Positions 26,814-34,806 of a DNA stretch of 64,000 nt are shown here, in pieces. Every line of letters begins with the position of its first letter. Position 1 is the first letter of the stretch. The notes beneath the pieces are model-generated. The model had not been told where the DNA came from and made no database searches. It saw only the letters and a list, made by a program, of their open reading frames with translations. The stretch covers positions 302,949-366,948 of the forward strand of contig NZ_BMEU01000001.1 of NCBI RefSeq assembly GCF_014637085.1, written 5' to 3'. The translations under genes and the position numbers were made by a program. The DNA is from Comamonas phosphati (GTDB lineage: Bacteria > Pseudomonadota > Gammaproteobacteria > Burkholderiales > Burkholderiaceae_C).

Positions 26814-28463
26814 TCAGCGCGATTCGCCCGGGCCTTGCAGCAGCTCGCGCAGCTTGAATTTCTGGATCTTGCCGGCCGGTGTGGCCGGCATGGCCTCGCG
26901 CAGCAGCAGGCGCTCGGGGATGTATTGCAGCGCCACCTTGCGCGCCTTGAGGAATTCGATGATGGCCGGCAGGTCGATCTGTTGCCCGGGCTTGGGCACG
27001 ACCACGGCGCAGGCGCGCTCGCCCAGGCGCTCGTCGGGGTAGGCGACGATGGCGGCCATCTCGATCGCGGGGTGCTGGTAGAGCAGCGATTCGATCTCCA
27101 CCACCGGGATGTTCTCGCCGCCGCGGATGATCACGTCCTTGCTGCGGCCGATGATGCGGATGTAGCCGCGCTCGTCGATGCGGGCCAGGTCGCCGGTGTC
27201 GAACCAGTCGTCGGCATCGGTGCCGTTGAGGTGGGCGCGCTTCAGGTACCCGCCGAAGTTGGAGCACGAGCGCAGCAGCAGCCGGCCCGGCTCGCCCGCG
27301 GGCAATGCGCTGCCGTCCACGTCCACCACTTTCACTTCCACGCCGGGCAGCGGGTGGCCATCGGTGTGGATGGAGCGCTCGTCGTCGTCGGCCGGCAGCG
27401 TGGTGGTGACGGCGCCGTTCTCCGTCATGCCCCAGGCGGAGATGATCTTGACGCCCAGCGCCGCGCGCGCCTGCTTCACCAGCGGCCCCGGGATGGGCGC
27501 CCCCGCGCACAAAAAGGTGCGCAGCGAGGGCACGGCCTGCCCGGTCTCGGTGACGGTGCGGGCCAGGTCGGTGAGGAAGGGCGTCGAGGCCATGGTGAAG
27601 CTGACGCGCTCGCGCTGGATCAGCGCGATGGCCTGGCTGGGCTCCCAGATGTCCTGCAGCACCGCGGCGGCCTGCAAGAGGATGGGCATCATCAACCCGT
27701 ACATGAAGCCGGTCTGGTGCGCCATGGGCGAGGCCATCAGCACCACGTCGTCGGCGCCCAGCCCCAGGCGCTGGGCGTAGGGCAGGATGTTGGCCATCAA
27801 GGTGTTGGCCGAGTGCATCACGCCCTTGGGCTCGCCGGTGGTGCCCGAGGTGTAGATGAGCTGGGTCACGTCATCCGGGCCGGGGCGGTTGCGCGTGAGG
27901 ATGGCCTGGGCATCGGGCTCGTTCTCCCACGCGGGGCCGCTGAGCAGGGCCTCGAAGCTGTTCGGGCCCTGGCCGCCGACGATGACCACTTGGCGCAGGA
28001 CGGGCAGGCTGTCCTGCAGCGCCGTGGCCATGGCCTCGAAATCGAAGCCGCGAAAGGTCTTGGGCGCGATCAGCAGCTTGGCCTCGCCGTGCTGCAGCAT
28101 GAAGGACAGCTCGCGCTCGCGGAAGATGTGCATCAGCGGGTTCATCACCGCGCCGATGCGCGAGCAGGCCAGGTAGGTGAGGCTGAACTGCCACCAGTTC
28201 GGCAACTGGCAGGCCACCACGTCGCCAGGGCCCACGCCCAGGCGCGCCAGGCCCACGGCGATGCGGTCGGCCATCTGCGCCAGCTCGCGCCAGCTGAAGC
28301 GGCGCAGTTCGCCGCTCTCGACCTGCAGCGCGGTCAGCGCCAGCTGATCAGGGCAGGCGGCCACGGCGGCGTCGAGGCCGTCGTTGATCGTGCGGTCGTG
28401 CCACAGGCCCTGGGCGGTCATGCGCGCGCGGCGCGCGGGCAGCAGGATGGCGTCGAATTGCAT
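26814..28463 (-). CDS. aliA: Cyclohexanecarboxylate-CoA ligase (AMP-forming)
   Basis: A 549-residue ANL-superfamily acyl-CoA synthetase. The P-loop is LIYTSGTTGEPKGVMHS near residue 205, the aromatic/ATP motif AWGMTENGAVTTT near 345, and the hinge DTGDLARIDERGYI with GRSKDVIIRGGENI near 430; the catalytic Lys lies in PAGKIQKFKLRELL. It would activate a cyclic carboxylate to its CoA thioester. Substrate is inferred from the neighbours aliB, badI and badH, which encode the rest of the cyclohexanecarboxylate route of Rhodopseudomonas palustris. GGAG precedes the ATG. Last gene of the operon, 119 bases after aliB. Confidence 0.82.
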   Translation of the reverse strand: MQFDAILLPARRARMTAQGLWHDRTINDGLDAAVAACPDQLALTALQVESGELRRFSWRELAQMADRIAVGLARLGVGPGDVVACQLPNWWQFSLTYLACSRIGAVMNPLMHIFRERELSFMLQHGEAKLLIAPKTFRGFDFEAMATALQDSLPVLRQVVIVGGQGPNSFEALLSGPAWENEPDAQAILTRNRPGPDDVTQLIYTSGTTGEPKGVMHSANTLMANILPYAQRLGLGADDVVLMASPMAHQTGFMYGLMMPILLQAAAVLQDIWEPSQAIALIQRERVSFTMASTPFLTDLARTVTETGQAVPSLRTFLCAGAPIPGPLVKQARAALGVKIISAWGMTENGAVTTTLPADDDERSIHTDGHPLPGVEVKVVDVDGSALPAGEPGRLLLRSCSNFGGYLKRAHLNGTDADDWFDTGDLARIDERGYIRIIGRSKDVIIRGGENIPVVEIESLLYQHPAIEMAAIVAYPDERLGERACAVVVPKPGQQIDLPAIIEFLKARKVALQYIPERLLLREAMPATPAGKIQKFKLRELLQGPGESR

Positions 28464-28481
28464 GCTTGTCTCCGGGTGGTG

Positions 28482-28518
28482 TTTGTAAAAAGGTGAGCTG
28501 CTGACGTTGATTTACAAA
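28482..28518. repeat. Perfect 8-bp inverted repeat between aliB and aliA
   Basis: TTTGTAAA (28482-28489) and TTTACAAA (28511-28518) are exact reverse complements 21 bases apart, 19 bases upstream of the aliA start on the minus strand. The 119-base spacer is longer than the other gaps in this operon. It could be an operator for an internal promoter or an mRNA hairpin over the aliA leader; nothing further can be said. Confidence 0.5.
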
Positions 28519-28582
28519 GAAATTCAGATGGTTTTGCTGTGAGGATCATTGATGGATGGTTGCCATCAGCTATATTTTTTGC

Positions 28583-29740
28583 TCAAACCGGAACGAAGCG
28601 GCGGCCGGCGCGCGTGCGGGCGATGATGGTCTTCATGATCTGCGCCGTGCCGTCGCCGATCTGGAAGCCCAGCACGTCGCGCAGGCGCTGCTCCATGGGG
28701 CCGCGGTCGTAGCCGCCGTGGCCGTGGCTCAGCAGGCACTGGTGGATCACGTCGTAGGCGAGCTTGGGGCCCCACCACTTGGCCATGCCGGCCTCGGCGC
28801 TGTGGGGCAGGCCGCGGTCCTTGAGCCACAGGCCCTGCAGGCACAGCAGGCGCGCGCCCTCGACCTCGGTGTCGTAGGCGGCCAGCGGGTGCGTCACCCC
28901 CTGGAAGGCCGCCAGCGGCTGGCCGAAGGCCTGGCGTTCGGTGATGTAGCTCCAGGTCTCGTCCAGCGCCGCGCGCGCCACGGCCAGGCACTGCAGGCCG
29001 ATCAGCGAGCGCGAGAAGTCGAAGCCCTGCATCACCTGCACGAAGCCCCGGTTCTCGTCGCCCAGGCGGTGGCTGACGGGCACGCGCACGTTCTCGAAGA
29101 AGATGGAGCCGCGGCCGATGGCGCGCTGGCCGTGGCAGTCGAAGCGGCTGGTGGTGATGCCGGGCGCGTCCATGGGCACCAGCAGCGCGGTCACGCCGTG
29201 GGCACCGGACTCGGGCGTGCCGGTGCGCCCGAACACCACGCAGATGTCGGCCTGGTCGGCAGCGGAGATCGAGGTCTTCTCCCCGTTGATGACATAGGTG
29301 TCGCCATCGCGCTCCACGCGCAGGCCCAGCCGGGCCGCGTCCGAGCCGCCGCGCGGCTCGGTCAGCGCGATCGCGCAGATGGCCTCGCCGGCCAGCAGCC
29401 GCTCCAGCCAGGGCTGCACCACCCCGGGCTCGCCATAGCGGGCGAGGATCTGGCCGTTCAGGGAGGCCAGCAGATTCAGGTACGAGAAGCTCAGGTCGGC
29501 GCGGGCGATCTCCTCGTGGATCACCCCGGCCGCCAGGCATCCCAGGCCCAGGCCGCCGAAGGCCTCGGGCAGCTCCGGCAGGATCAGTCCCAGGCTGCCC
29601 ATCTCGCGCAGCAGGGCACGGTCGAGCTCGCGGCTGCGGTCGCGTTCCAGAAAGCCCGGCGCCACGCGCTGCTGGGCGAAGCGGCGGGCTGCATCGGCCA
29701 GGGCCTGCAGGTCTTCGGTGATATAGGGATTGGCTTGCAC
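28583..29740 (-). CDS. aliB: Cyclohexanecarboxyl-CoA dehydrogenase (acyl-CoA dehydrogenase family)
   Basis: A 385-residue FAD-dependent acyl-CoA dehydrogenase. It contains the FAD/substrate segment ICAIALTEPRGGSDAARLGL near residue 125, GEKTSISAADQADICVV near 160, and a C-terminal MAKWWGPKLAYDVIHQCL with HGHGGYDRGPMEQRLRDVLG. A family catalytic base is expected here, but this segment carries Asp (GYDRG). It should introduce the ring double bond to give cyclohex-1-ene-carboxyl-CoA. I place the start at the GTG at 29740, where AAGGAG lies eight bases upstream; another GTG three codons earlier overlaps that site. It lies 25 bases after badI. Confidence 0.82.
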   Translation of the reverse strand: MQANPYITEDLQALADAARRFAQQRVAPGFLERDRSRELDRALLREMGSLGLILPELPEAFGGLGLGCLAAGVIHEEIARADLSFSYLNLLASLNGQILARYGEPGVVQPWLERLLAGEAICAIALTEPRGGSDAARLGLRVERDGDTYVINGEKTSISAADQADICVVFGRTGTPESGAHGVTALLVPMDAPGITTSRFDCHGQRAIGRGSIFFENVRVPVSHRLGDENRGFVQVMQGFDFSRSLIGLQCLAVARAALDETWSYITERQAFGQPLAAFQGVTHPLAAYDTEVEGARLLCLQGLWLKDRGLPHSAEAGMAKWWGPKLAYDVIHQCLLSHGHGGYDRGPMEQRLRDVLGFQIGDGTAQIMKTIIARTRAGRRFVPV

Positions 29741-29765
29741 GGCGCGCACTCCTTGGCCCAGGTCT

Positions 29766-30548
29766 TTATTTGGCGTACTTGCGGAACTCGGGCTTGCGTT
29801 TTTCCTTGAGCGCGTTCACGCCCTCGCGCGATTCCTCGGTGTCGTAGAACAGCTTGAGCGCGTACATGCCCATGCCGGCGATGCCTGCCTGGTGGGCCGT
29901 GTCCATGTTGAAGCTGCGCTTGGCGATGGCGATGGCCGTGGGGCTGCGCTCGCAGATGGTCTCGGCCCATTCCTGCACGGTGGCGTCGAGTTGCTCGGGC
30001 GGCACGCAGATATTCGCCAGACCCATGGCCACGGCCTCGGCGCCCGAGTAGCGCTTGTTCAGATACCAGATCTCGCGGGCCTTCTTCTCGCCTACCACGC
30101 GGGCCAGGAAGGCCGTGCCGTAGCCGGGGTCGACCGAGCCCATCTTGGGGCCCACCTGGCCGAAGATGGCTTTCTCGGAGCAGATCGTCAGGTCGCAGAT
30201 GGTGCACAGCACGTTGCCGCCGCCGATCGCATAGCCCTGCACGCGGGCGATCACCGGCTTGGGCACGTCGCGGATGGCGGTGTGCAGCTCTTCCATCGGC
30301 AGACCTATGGTGCCGCGCCCGTCGTAGTTGCCGTCGTGGGCGGACTGGTCGCCGCCGGTGCAGAAGGCCTTGTCCCCGGCGCCGGCCAGCACGATGCAGC
30401 CCACCTCGCGGTCATAGCCGGCCTTGTTCAGCGCGCGGATCAGCTCGTCGCAGGTGGTGCCGCGGAAGGCGTTCATCTTCTCGGGCCGGTTGATGGTGAT
30501 CCAGGCCACGCCGTTCTTCACTTCGTACAGCAGGTCTTCGAAATTCAT
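29766..30548 (-). CDS. badI: 2-ketocyclohexanecarboxyl-CoA hydrolase (ring cleavage)
   Basis: A 260-residue crotonase-fold protein close to MenB. Features are FCTGGDQSAHDGNYDGRG near residue 75, RVQGYAIGGGNVLCTICDLT near 110, and GSVDPGYGTAFLARVVGEKK near 150, followed by REIWYLNKRYSGAEA. The GGDQ and SVDPGYG signatures separate BadI and MenB from ordinary enoyl-CoA hydratases. BadI adds water and opens the ring of 2-ketocyclohexanecarboxyl-CoA to give pimelyl-CoA. MenB itself is less likely because no men genes are near and badH is adjacent. GGAG precedes the ATG at 30548. Confidence 0.88.
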   Translation of the reverse strand: MNFEDLLYEVKNGVAWITINRPEKMNAFRGTTCDELIRALNKAGYDREVGCIVLAGAGDKAFCTGGDQSAHDGNYDGRGTIGLPMEELHTAIRDVPKPVIARVQGYAIGGGNVLCTICDLTICSEKAIFGQVGPKMGSVDPGYGTAFLARVVGEKKAREIWYLNKRYSGAEAVAMGLANICVPPEQLDATVQEWAETICERSPTAIAIAKRSFNMDTAHQAGIAGMGMYALKLFYDTEESREGVNALKEKRKPEFRKYAK

Positions 30549-30586
30549 GGTGTTTGCTCCTGAAAAAGAAAAGAGGGGGACGGGAA

Positions 30587-31354
30587 TCAGCCGTTCATGG
30601 TCAGGCCGCCCGAGACGCTCAGCACCTGGCCGGTGATGAAGCCCGCGTCGTCGCTGGCAAAGAAGGCGATGGCGCTGGCCAGGTCGTCTGGCTGGCCCAG
30701 GCGGCCCAGCGGGATGGCGCGGGTGAAGGCTTCGAGCAACTTCTCGGGGTTGGCGGCGCCCTCGGCCACGCCGGCCAGCAGCGCGGTGTCGGTCGGGCCG
30801 GGGCAGACCACGTTCACCGTGATGCCGTGGCGCGCATGCTCGCGCGCCAGCGTCTTGGACAGGGCCACCAGCCCGCCCTTGCAGGCGGCGTACACGGCCT
30901 CGCCCGAGGAGCCGACGCGCGCCGCGTCCGATGCCACATTGATGATGCGGCCCTTCTTGCGCTCGGCCATGCCGGGCAGCACCGCATGGTGCATGTGCAG
31001 CGCGCCGACGAGGTTGATCGCGATCAACTGCTGCCACTCGTCGGGCACGGTCTTGACGAAGGGCTTGAACACGTCCCAGCCGGCGTTGTTGACCAGCACG
31101 GTGACCGGGCCGAACCGGGCCTCGGTGGCAGCCACCGCGGCATCGACCGAGGTGCGGTCGGTGATGTCGCAGCCAAAGGCCGCGGCCTGCCCGCCGGCGG
31201 TGGCGATGCCTTGCGCCACCTGGGTCGCGGCTTCGAGGTTGCGGTCGAGCACCGCGATGCGGGCGCCTTCGTGCGCCAGCCGCCGGCAGGTGGCGCCGCC
31301 GATGCCGCCGCCGCCGCCGGTGACGATGATGGTCTGGTCCTTGAGTGGGTGCAT
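30587..31354 (-). CDS. badH: 2-hydroxycyclohexanecarboxyl-CoA dehydrogenase (SDR)
   Basis: A 255-residue short-chain dehydrogenase, the same length as known BadH. The NAD motif TGGGGGIGGATCRRLA lies near residue 11, NNAGWDVFKPF near 89, and the catalytic Ser-Tyr-Lys set in NVASDAARVGSSGEAVYAAC followed by KGG near 140-160. It oxidises the ring hydroxyl to the 2-keto thioester that BadI opens. The ATG at 31354 has GGAG nine bases upstream; an ATG eight codons earlier is possible. First gene of the badH-badI-aliB-aliA operon, divergent from the MarR regulator. Confidence 0.88.
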   Translation of the reverse strand: MHPLKDQTIIVTGGGGGIGGATCRRLAHEGARIAVLDRNLEAATQVAQGIATAGGQAAAFGCDITDRTSVDAAVAATEARFGPVTVLVNNAGWDVFKPFVKTVPDEWQQLIAINLVGALHMHHAVLPGMAERKKGRIINVASDAARVGSSGEAVYAACKGGLVALSKTLAREHARHGITVNVVCPGPTDTALLAGVAEGAANPEKLLEAFTRAIPLGRLGQPDDLASAIAFFASDDAGFITGQVLSVSGGLTMNG

Positions 31355-31412
31355 ATCCTGGGTCTCCTTCGCTGCCATGCTTGGCCGTGTTATCAGATTT
31401 GATGGCTAATTT

Positions 31413-31427
31413 GGTAAATATGTTGCC
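31413..31427. promoter_or_regulatory. Candidate MarR-type operator in the badH/badR gap
   Basis: The AT-rich divergent gap contains GGTAAATATGTTGCC, an imperfect dyad with arms GGnAA and TTnCC. A minus-strand TTGACG (plus 31453-31458 region) could be the badH -35. MarR regulators usually bind such short dyads over promoters. This is a shape-based guess. Confidence 0.35.
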
Positions 31428-31506
31428 TATATTCAATCAGTGACAGACAATCGTCAAGCCCTGTTTTCACGGATTTTGTATGCGAATTAAAGAGGAGAAG
31501 GCCAAG

Positions 31507-31977
31507 ATGACGCAGACCGAGCTTGCCAATCGCCTGTTCTTCAAGCTCTATCAGTGTGCAAATATGTTGCATAAAACGGGCTCCAGGGCGGTGGAGCCAG
31601 AGGGGCTGACGACGCAGCAGTGGGCGGTGATGGGCGCGCTGTCGCGGGCTCCGGAGGGTATGAGCATCGGCGCGCTGGCGCGTTACCTGATGGTGAGCCG
31701 CCAGAACCTGGCTGGGCTGATCGGCCGCATGGAACGCGAAGGCCACGTCCGGAGCGCACCCGACGGGCGCGACCGGCGCTCACGCCTGGTGGCGATGACC
31801 GAGGCCGGCCGCCAGACCTGGGAGGTGGGTGCCCAGGCCCGCATCCAGGCGTACTACGGGCAGGCGCTGGAGGGCTTCTCGGTGAGCGACCAGGTGCATG
31901 CGCTGCACTACCTGCTGAAGCTGCTGGACAACATGCAGCGCATCGACGAGGCGCAGGGCGCGCCCGAGGGGGGCTGA
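31507..31977 (+). CDS. badR: MarR-family regulator of the alicyclic acid operon (BadR-like)
   Basis: A 156-residue winged-helix protein. The MarR core runs from VMGALSRAPEGMSIGALARY through LMVSRQNLAGLIGRMEREG and the wing HVRSAPDGRDRRSRLVAMTE near residue 90, flanked by dimerisation helices. It is divergent from badH, like BadR in Rhodopseudomonas palustris, where BadR represses these genes until a pathway intermediate releases it. I start at ATG 31507, with GGAG nine bases upstream; an ATG at 31480 would add nine residues and place the ribosome site inside the gene. Confidence 0.82.
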   Translation: MTQTELANRLFFKLYQCANMLHKTGSRAVEPEGLTTQQWAVMGALSRAPEGMSIGALARYLMVSRQNLAGLIGRMEREGHVRSAPDGRDRRSRLVAMTEAGRQTWEVGAQARIQAYYGQALEGFSVSDQVHALHYLLKLLDNMQRIDEAQGAPEGG

Positions 31978-31981
31978 GCGG

Positions 31982-32872
31982 TTACTGCAGCCCGGCCGCC
32001 GCCTGCCGCAGGCAGGCCAGCAGCGCCTGCACCAGCGGGTTCGCGGGCGTGCGGCGCCACATGGCCAGCATCTCGGACGAGGGGTGGGAGCCCTGCAGCG
32101 GGCGGAACACCAGGCGTGGCATGCCCACGCGCTCCAGCGCCGCGGGCACCAGCGCCACGCCCTGGCCCAGCGAGACCAGCGAGATCACCGACAGCCAGTG
32201 CCGCACCTCGTGGCGCACCTCGGGCGCGAAGCCGTGGGCCTGGCACATCTCGTAGATGCGCTGGTGGTAGGCCGGCGAAACCAGGCTGGAAAACAGGATC
32301 AGCCGGTCGTGCCTGAGTTCGGCCAGATCGACGGCGGGGCTGGCCTGCAGCGCATGGCGCTCGGGCAGGCAGACCACGAAAGGCTCTTCCATGATGAGCT
32401 GGCTGGCAATGCCTTCGGGCGGCTGTATGGAGTGGACCAGGGCCATGTCCAGCCGCATCTGCTGCAGATCGAGGATCTGCTCGGCGCTGTTGGCCTCCAG
32501 CATGTCCACGCGCACCTGGGGATGCGTGAGCTGGAACTGCTCCAGCGCCTGGGGCAGGCCGCGGTACAGGCTGGAGCCGACAAAGCCCAGGCGCAGATGG
32601 CCGCGCGTGCCCTGAGCCACGTCGCGCGTTTCCTGTGCGGCCTGCTGGCTCAGGGCCAGCAGCTGGCGGGCCTTGCCCAGCAGATGCTCGCCGGCCGCCG
32701 TGAGTCGCACGCCCTTGCTGCTGCGCTCGAACAGCTGGGCTTGCAGCTCCTGCTCGAGCTGCTTGATCGCCACGGACAGCGGCGGCTGCGAGATCGACAG
32801 CCGCTGGGCCGCGCGGCTGAAGTGAAGCTCTTCGGCCAGGGTGACGAAGTAGTGCAGCAGCCGCAGTTCCAT
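31982..32872 (-). CDS. LysR-family transcriptional regulator
   Basis: A 296-residue LysR protein with an N-terminal winged HTH: ELRLLHYFVTLAEELHFSRA then AAQRLSISQPPLSVAIKQLE and QELQAQLFERSSKGVRLT. The C-terminal periplasmic-binding-like effector domain starts near residue 90 with RGHLRLGFVGSSLYRGL, of the CatR/BenM-like subgroup. It is divergent from the acyl-CoA dehydrogenase / tctC / CoA-transferase genes and most likely activates them. The effector is probably the acid or CoA ester they handle, but its identity is unknown. Its stop lies only four bases from the badR stop (convergent). Confidence 0.92.
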   Translation of the reverse strand: MELRLLHYFVTLAEELHFSRAAQRLSISQPPLSVAIKQLEQELQAQLFERSSKGVRLTAAGEHLLGKARQLLALSQQAAQETRDVAQGTRGHLRLGFVGSSLYRGLPQALEQFQLTHPQVRVDMLEANSAEQILDLQQMRLDMALVHSIQPPEGIASQLIMEEPFVVCLPERHALQASPAVDLAELRHDRLILFSSLVSPAYHQRIYEMCQAHGFAPEVRHEVRHWLSVISLVSLGQGVALVPAALERVGMPRLVFRPLQGSHPSSEMLAMWRRTPANPLVQALLACLRQAAAGLQ

Positions 32873-32975
32873 GATGTATTGATACTTTTAAAATATTGAT
32901 AAAGATTTTAATAATATTTGACGCGAATACATGAGGGTGCTGAAAATTGCGGCAAACGATTCAGCAGGAGACCCA
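32873..32975. promoter_or_regulatory. AT-rich LysR / acyl-CoA dehydrogenase divergent promoter region
   Basis: About 60 bases of strongly AT-rich DNA in a GC-rich context, with TATTGATA occurring twice (starting near 32877 and 32894) and ATATT-type half sites. A LysR box (T-N11-A) probably lies here, but no single best match stands out. Confidence 0.5.
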
Positions 32976-34709
32976 ATGTCCGCCAACGACAAGACCCAGA
33001 TGCACGCCGTGGCCCAGGCCGCCGGCAACGCGACTGCCGGCTCTGCGGCCCACCCCGTGCCCGACCGCCACGGCGCCAATTTCTACGCCACCGACCCCGA
33101 GCTGCAATCGCTGCTCAAGCTCTATCTGCCGGCCGATCTGCTGGCCCACCTGCAGCCCTGTCTGCAGCGCATGGGCGAACTGGCCGGCGGGCGCATCGAC
33201 GAGCTGGCCGGCATTGCCGACAGGAATCCGCCCGAGCTGGAACACCGCACGCGCGCCGGCCAGGACAGCCAGTGCATCATCAAGCATCCGGCCTACGAGG
33301 AGCTGGAGCGCATCGCCTATGGCGAGTTCGGCCTGCAGGCCATCTCGCACCGCGACGACATGCTGGGCTGGCAGGGCAAGATGCCGCCCATCGTCAAGTA
33401 CGCGCTGACCTATCTGTTCGTGCAGTCGGAGTTCGGCCTGTGCTGCCCGCTGTCCATGACCGATTCGCTGACGCGCACGCTGAAGAAATTCGGCGCTCCC
33501 GGGCTGGTCGGCAAATACCTGCCGCAGCTGCTGTCGCTGGACTGGGATGAGCAGGCCCAGGGCGCCATGTTCATGACCGAGCAGGCCGCGGGCTCCGACA
33601 TCGCCAACACCCTGACCATGGCCGCCCCGCAGGCCGACGGCTCCTGGCTTCTCACCGGCGACAAGTGGTTCTGCTCCAACCCCGATGCCGAGTTCGCCAT
33701 GGTGCTGGCGCGCGTGGAGGGCGGGGCGCCGGGCATGAAGGGCATCTCGCTGTTCCTGCTGCCGCGCACCCTGGATGACGGCAGTGCCAACCACTACCGC
33801 ATCATCCGCTTGAAGGACAAGCTGGGCACGCGCTCCATGGCCAGCGGCGAGATCCGAATGGACGGCGCCGTGGCCTATCTGGTGGGCGAGCAGGGCCGGG
33901 GCTTTGTGCAGATGGCCGACATGGTCAACAACTCGCGCCTGTCGAACGGCGTGCGCTCGGCCGGCATGATGCGCCGCGCCGTGGCCGAGGCCGAGTTCAT
34001 CGCCCATGAGCGCATCGCCTTCGGCAAGCGGCTCGAAGACATGCCGCTGATGCAGCGCCAGCTCGACAAGCTGCGCGTGCCCGCCGAGCAGGCGCGCACC
34101 ATGGTGTTCCAGACCGCGCAGACGCTGATGCGCTCCGACGCGGGCGAGCCGAATGCCTATGCGCTGCTGCGCATCCTCACGCCGCTGATCAAGTTCCGTG
34201 CTTGCCGCGATGCGCGCAAGGTCACGGGCGACGCCATGGAAGTGCGCGGCGGCTGCGGCTACATCGAGGAGTGGAGCGACCCGCGCCTGGTGCGCGATGC
34301 CCACCTGGGCTCGATCTGGGAAGGCACGAGCAACATCGTGGCGCTGGACGTGATCCGCGCCATCAAGCGCGAAGGCTCGCTGCCCGTGCTGCAGCAATAC
34401 CTGCACGGCCTGCTGGACCAGGCCAAGCTGGTGCCGGCTTATCGCAAGGCCTTGGAAGACGCCCTGACCCGCGCCAGCGCGCTGGCCGAAAAGGCGGCGC
34501 AGGGCGGTGGCCTCAATGGAGGTGAGGTGCTCGCCCGCCAGGCCGCCACGGGCCTCTACAACTGCACCACGGCCATCGCCATGGCCTGGGAGGCCGCGCA
34601 GACCGGATCAAACGAGCGCCTGCGCCTGTCGCAGCTGGTGCTGCTGCACCGCGTGCTGCCGCGCGATCCGCTGGAGACCGCCGAAGTTCCGGCGGCATGG
34701 CAAGAGTGA
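32976..34709 (+). CDS. Acyl-CoA dehydrogenase, AidB/long form
   Basis: A 577-residue acyl-CoA dehydrogenase-like flavoprotein with N- and C-terminal extensions, placing it with the AidB-like or FadE12-like long group and not the 380-residue class. Visible segments are GAMFMTEQAAGSDIANTL near residue 195, TGDKWFCSNPDAEFAMVLAR near 225, GCGYIEEWSDPRLVRDAHLG near 425, and SIWEGTSNIVALDVIRA, which lines FAD. It should desaturate a CoA thioester; the substrate is probably made by the CoA-transferase two genes downstream. CAGGAG precedes the ATG by five bases; an upstream in-frame start at 32931 lacks support. Confidence 0.85.
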   Translation: MSANDKTQMHAVAQAAGNATAGSAAHPVPDRHGANFYATDPELQSLLKLYLPADLLAHLQPCLQRMGELAGGRIDELAGIADRNPPELEHRTRAGQDSQCIIKHPAYEELERIAYGEFGLQAISHRDDMLGWQGKMPPIVKYALTYLFVQSEFGLCCPLSMTDSLTRTLKKFGAPGLVGKYLPQLLSLDWDEQAQGAMFMTEQAAGSDIANTLTMAAPQADGSWLLTGDKWFCSNPDAEFAMVLARVEGGAPGMKGISLFLLPRTLDDGSANHYRIIRLKDKLGTRSMASGEIRMDGAVAYLVGEQGRGFVQMADMVNNSRLSNGVRSAGMMRRAVAEAEFIAHERIAFGKRLEDMPLMQRQLDKLRVPAEQARTMVFQTAQTLMRSDAGEPNAYALLRILTPLIKFRACRDARKVTGDAMEVRGGCGYIEEWSDPRLVRDAHLGSIWEGTSNIVALDVIRAIKREGSLPVLQQYLHGLLDQAKLVPAYRKALEDALTRASALAEKAAQGGGLNGGEVLARQAATGLYNCTTAIAMAWEAAQTGSNERLRLSQLVLLHRVLPRDPLETAEVPAAWQE

Positions 34710-34806
34710 ATCAATGAGAACGGCTCTGGCGCAGTACAGACAGGCGCCGGCAGCCATGCATTTTGAAATGCCGACACCGATTGGCACACCAACAAGGAGA
34801 CAAATC

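Noticed and set aside
29766-30548. badI as menB (naphthoate synthase)
   Set aside because: The MenB-like signatures are shared by BadI; no menaquinone genes are nearby, and badH and aliA/aliB flank it.
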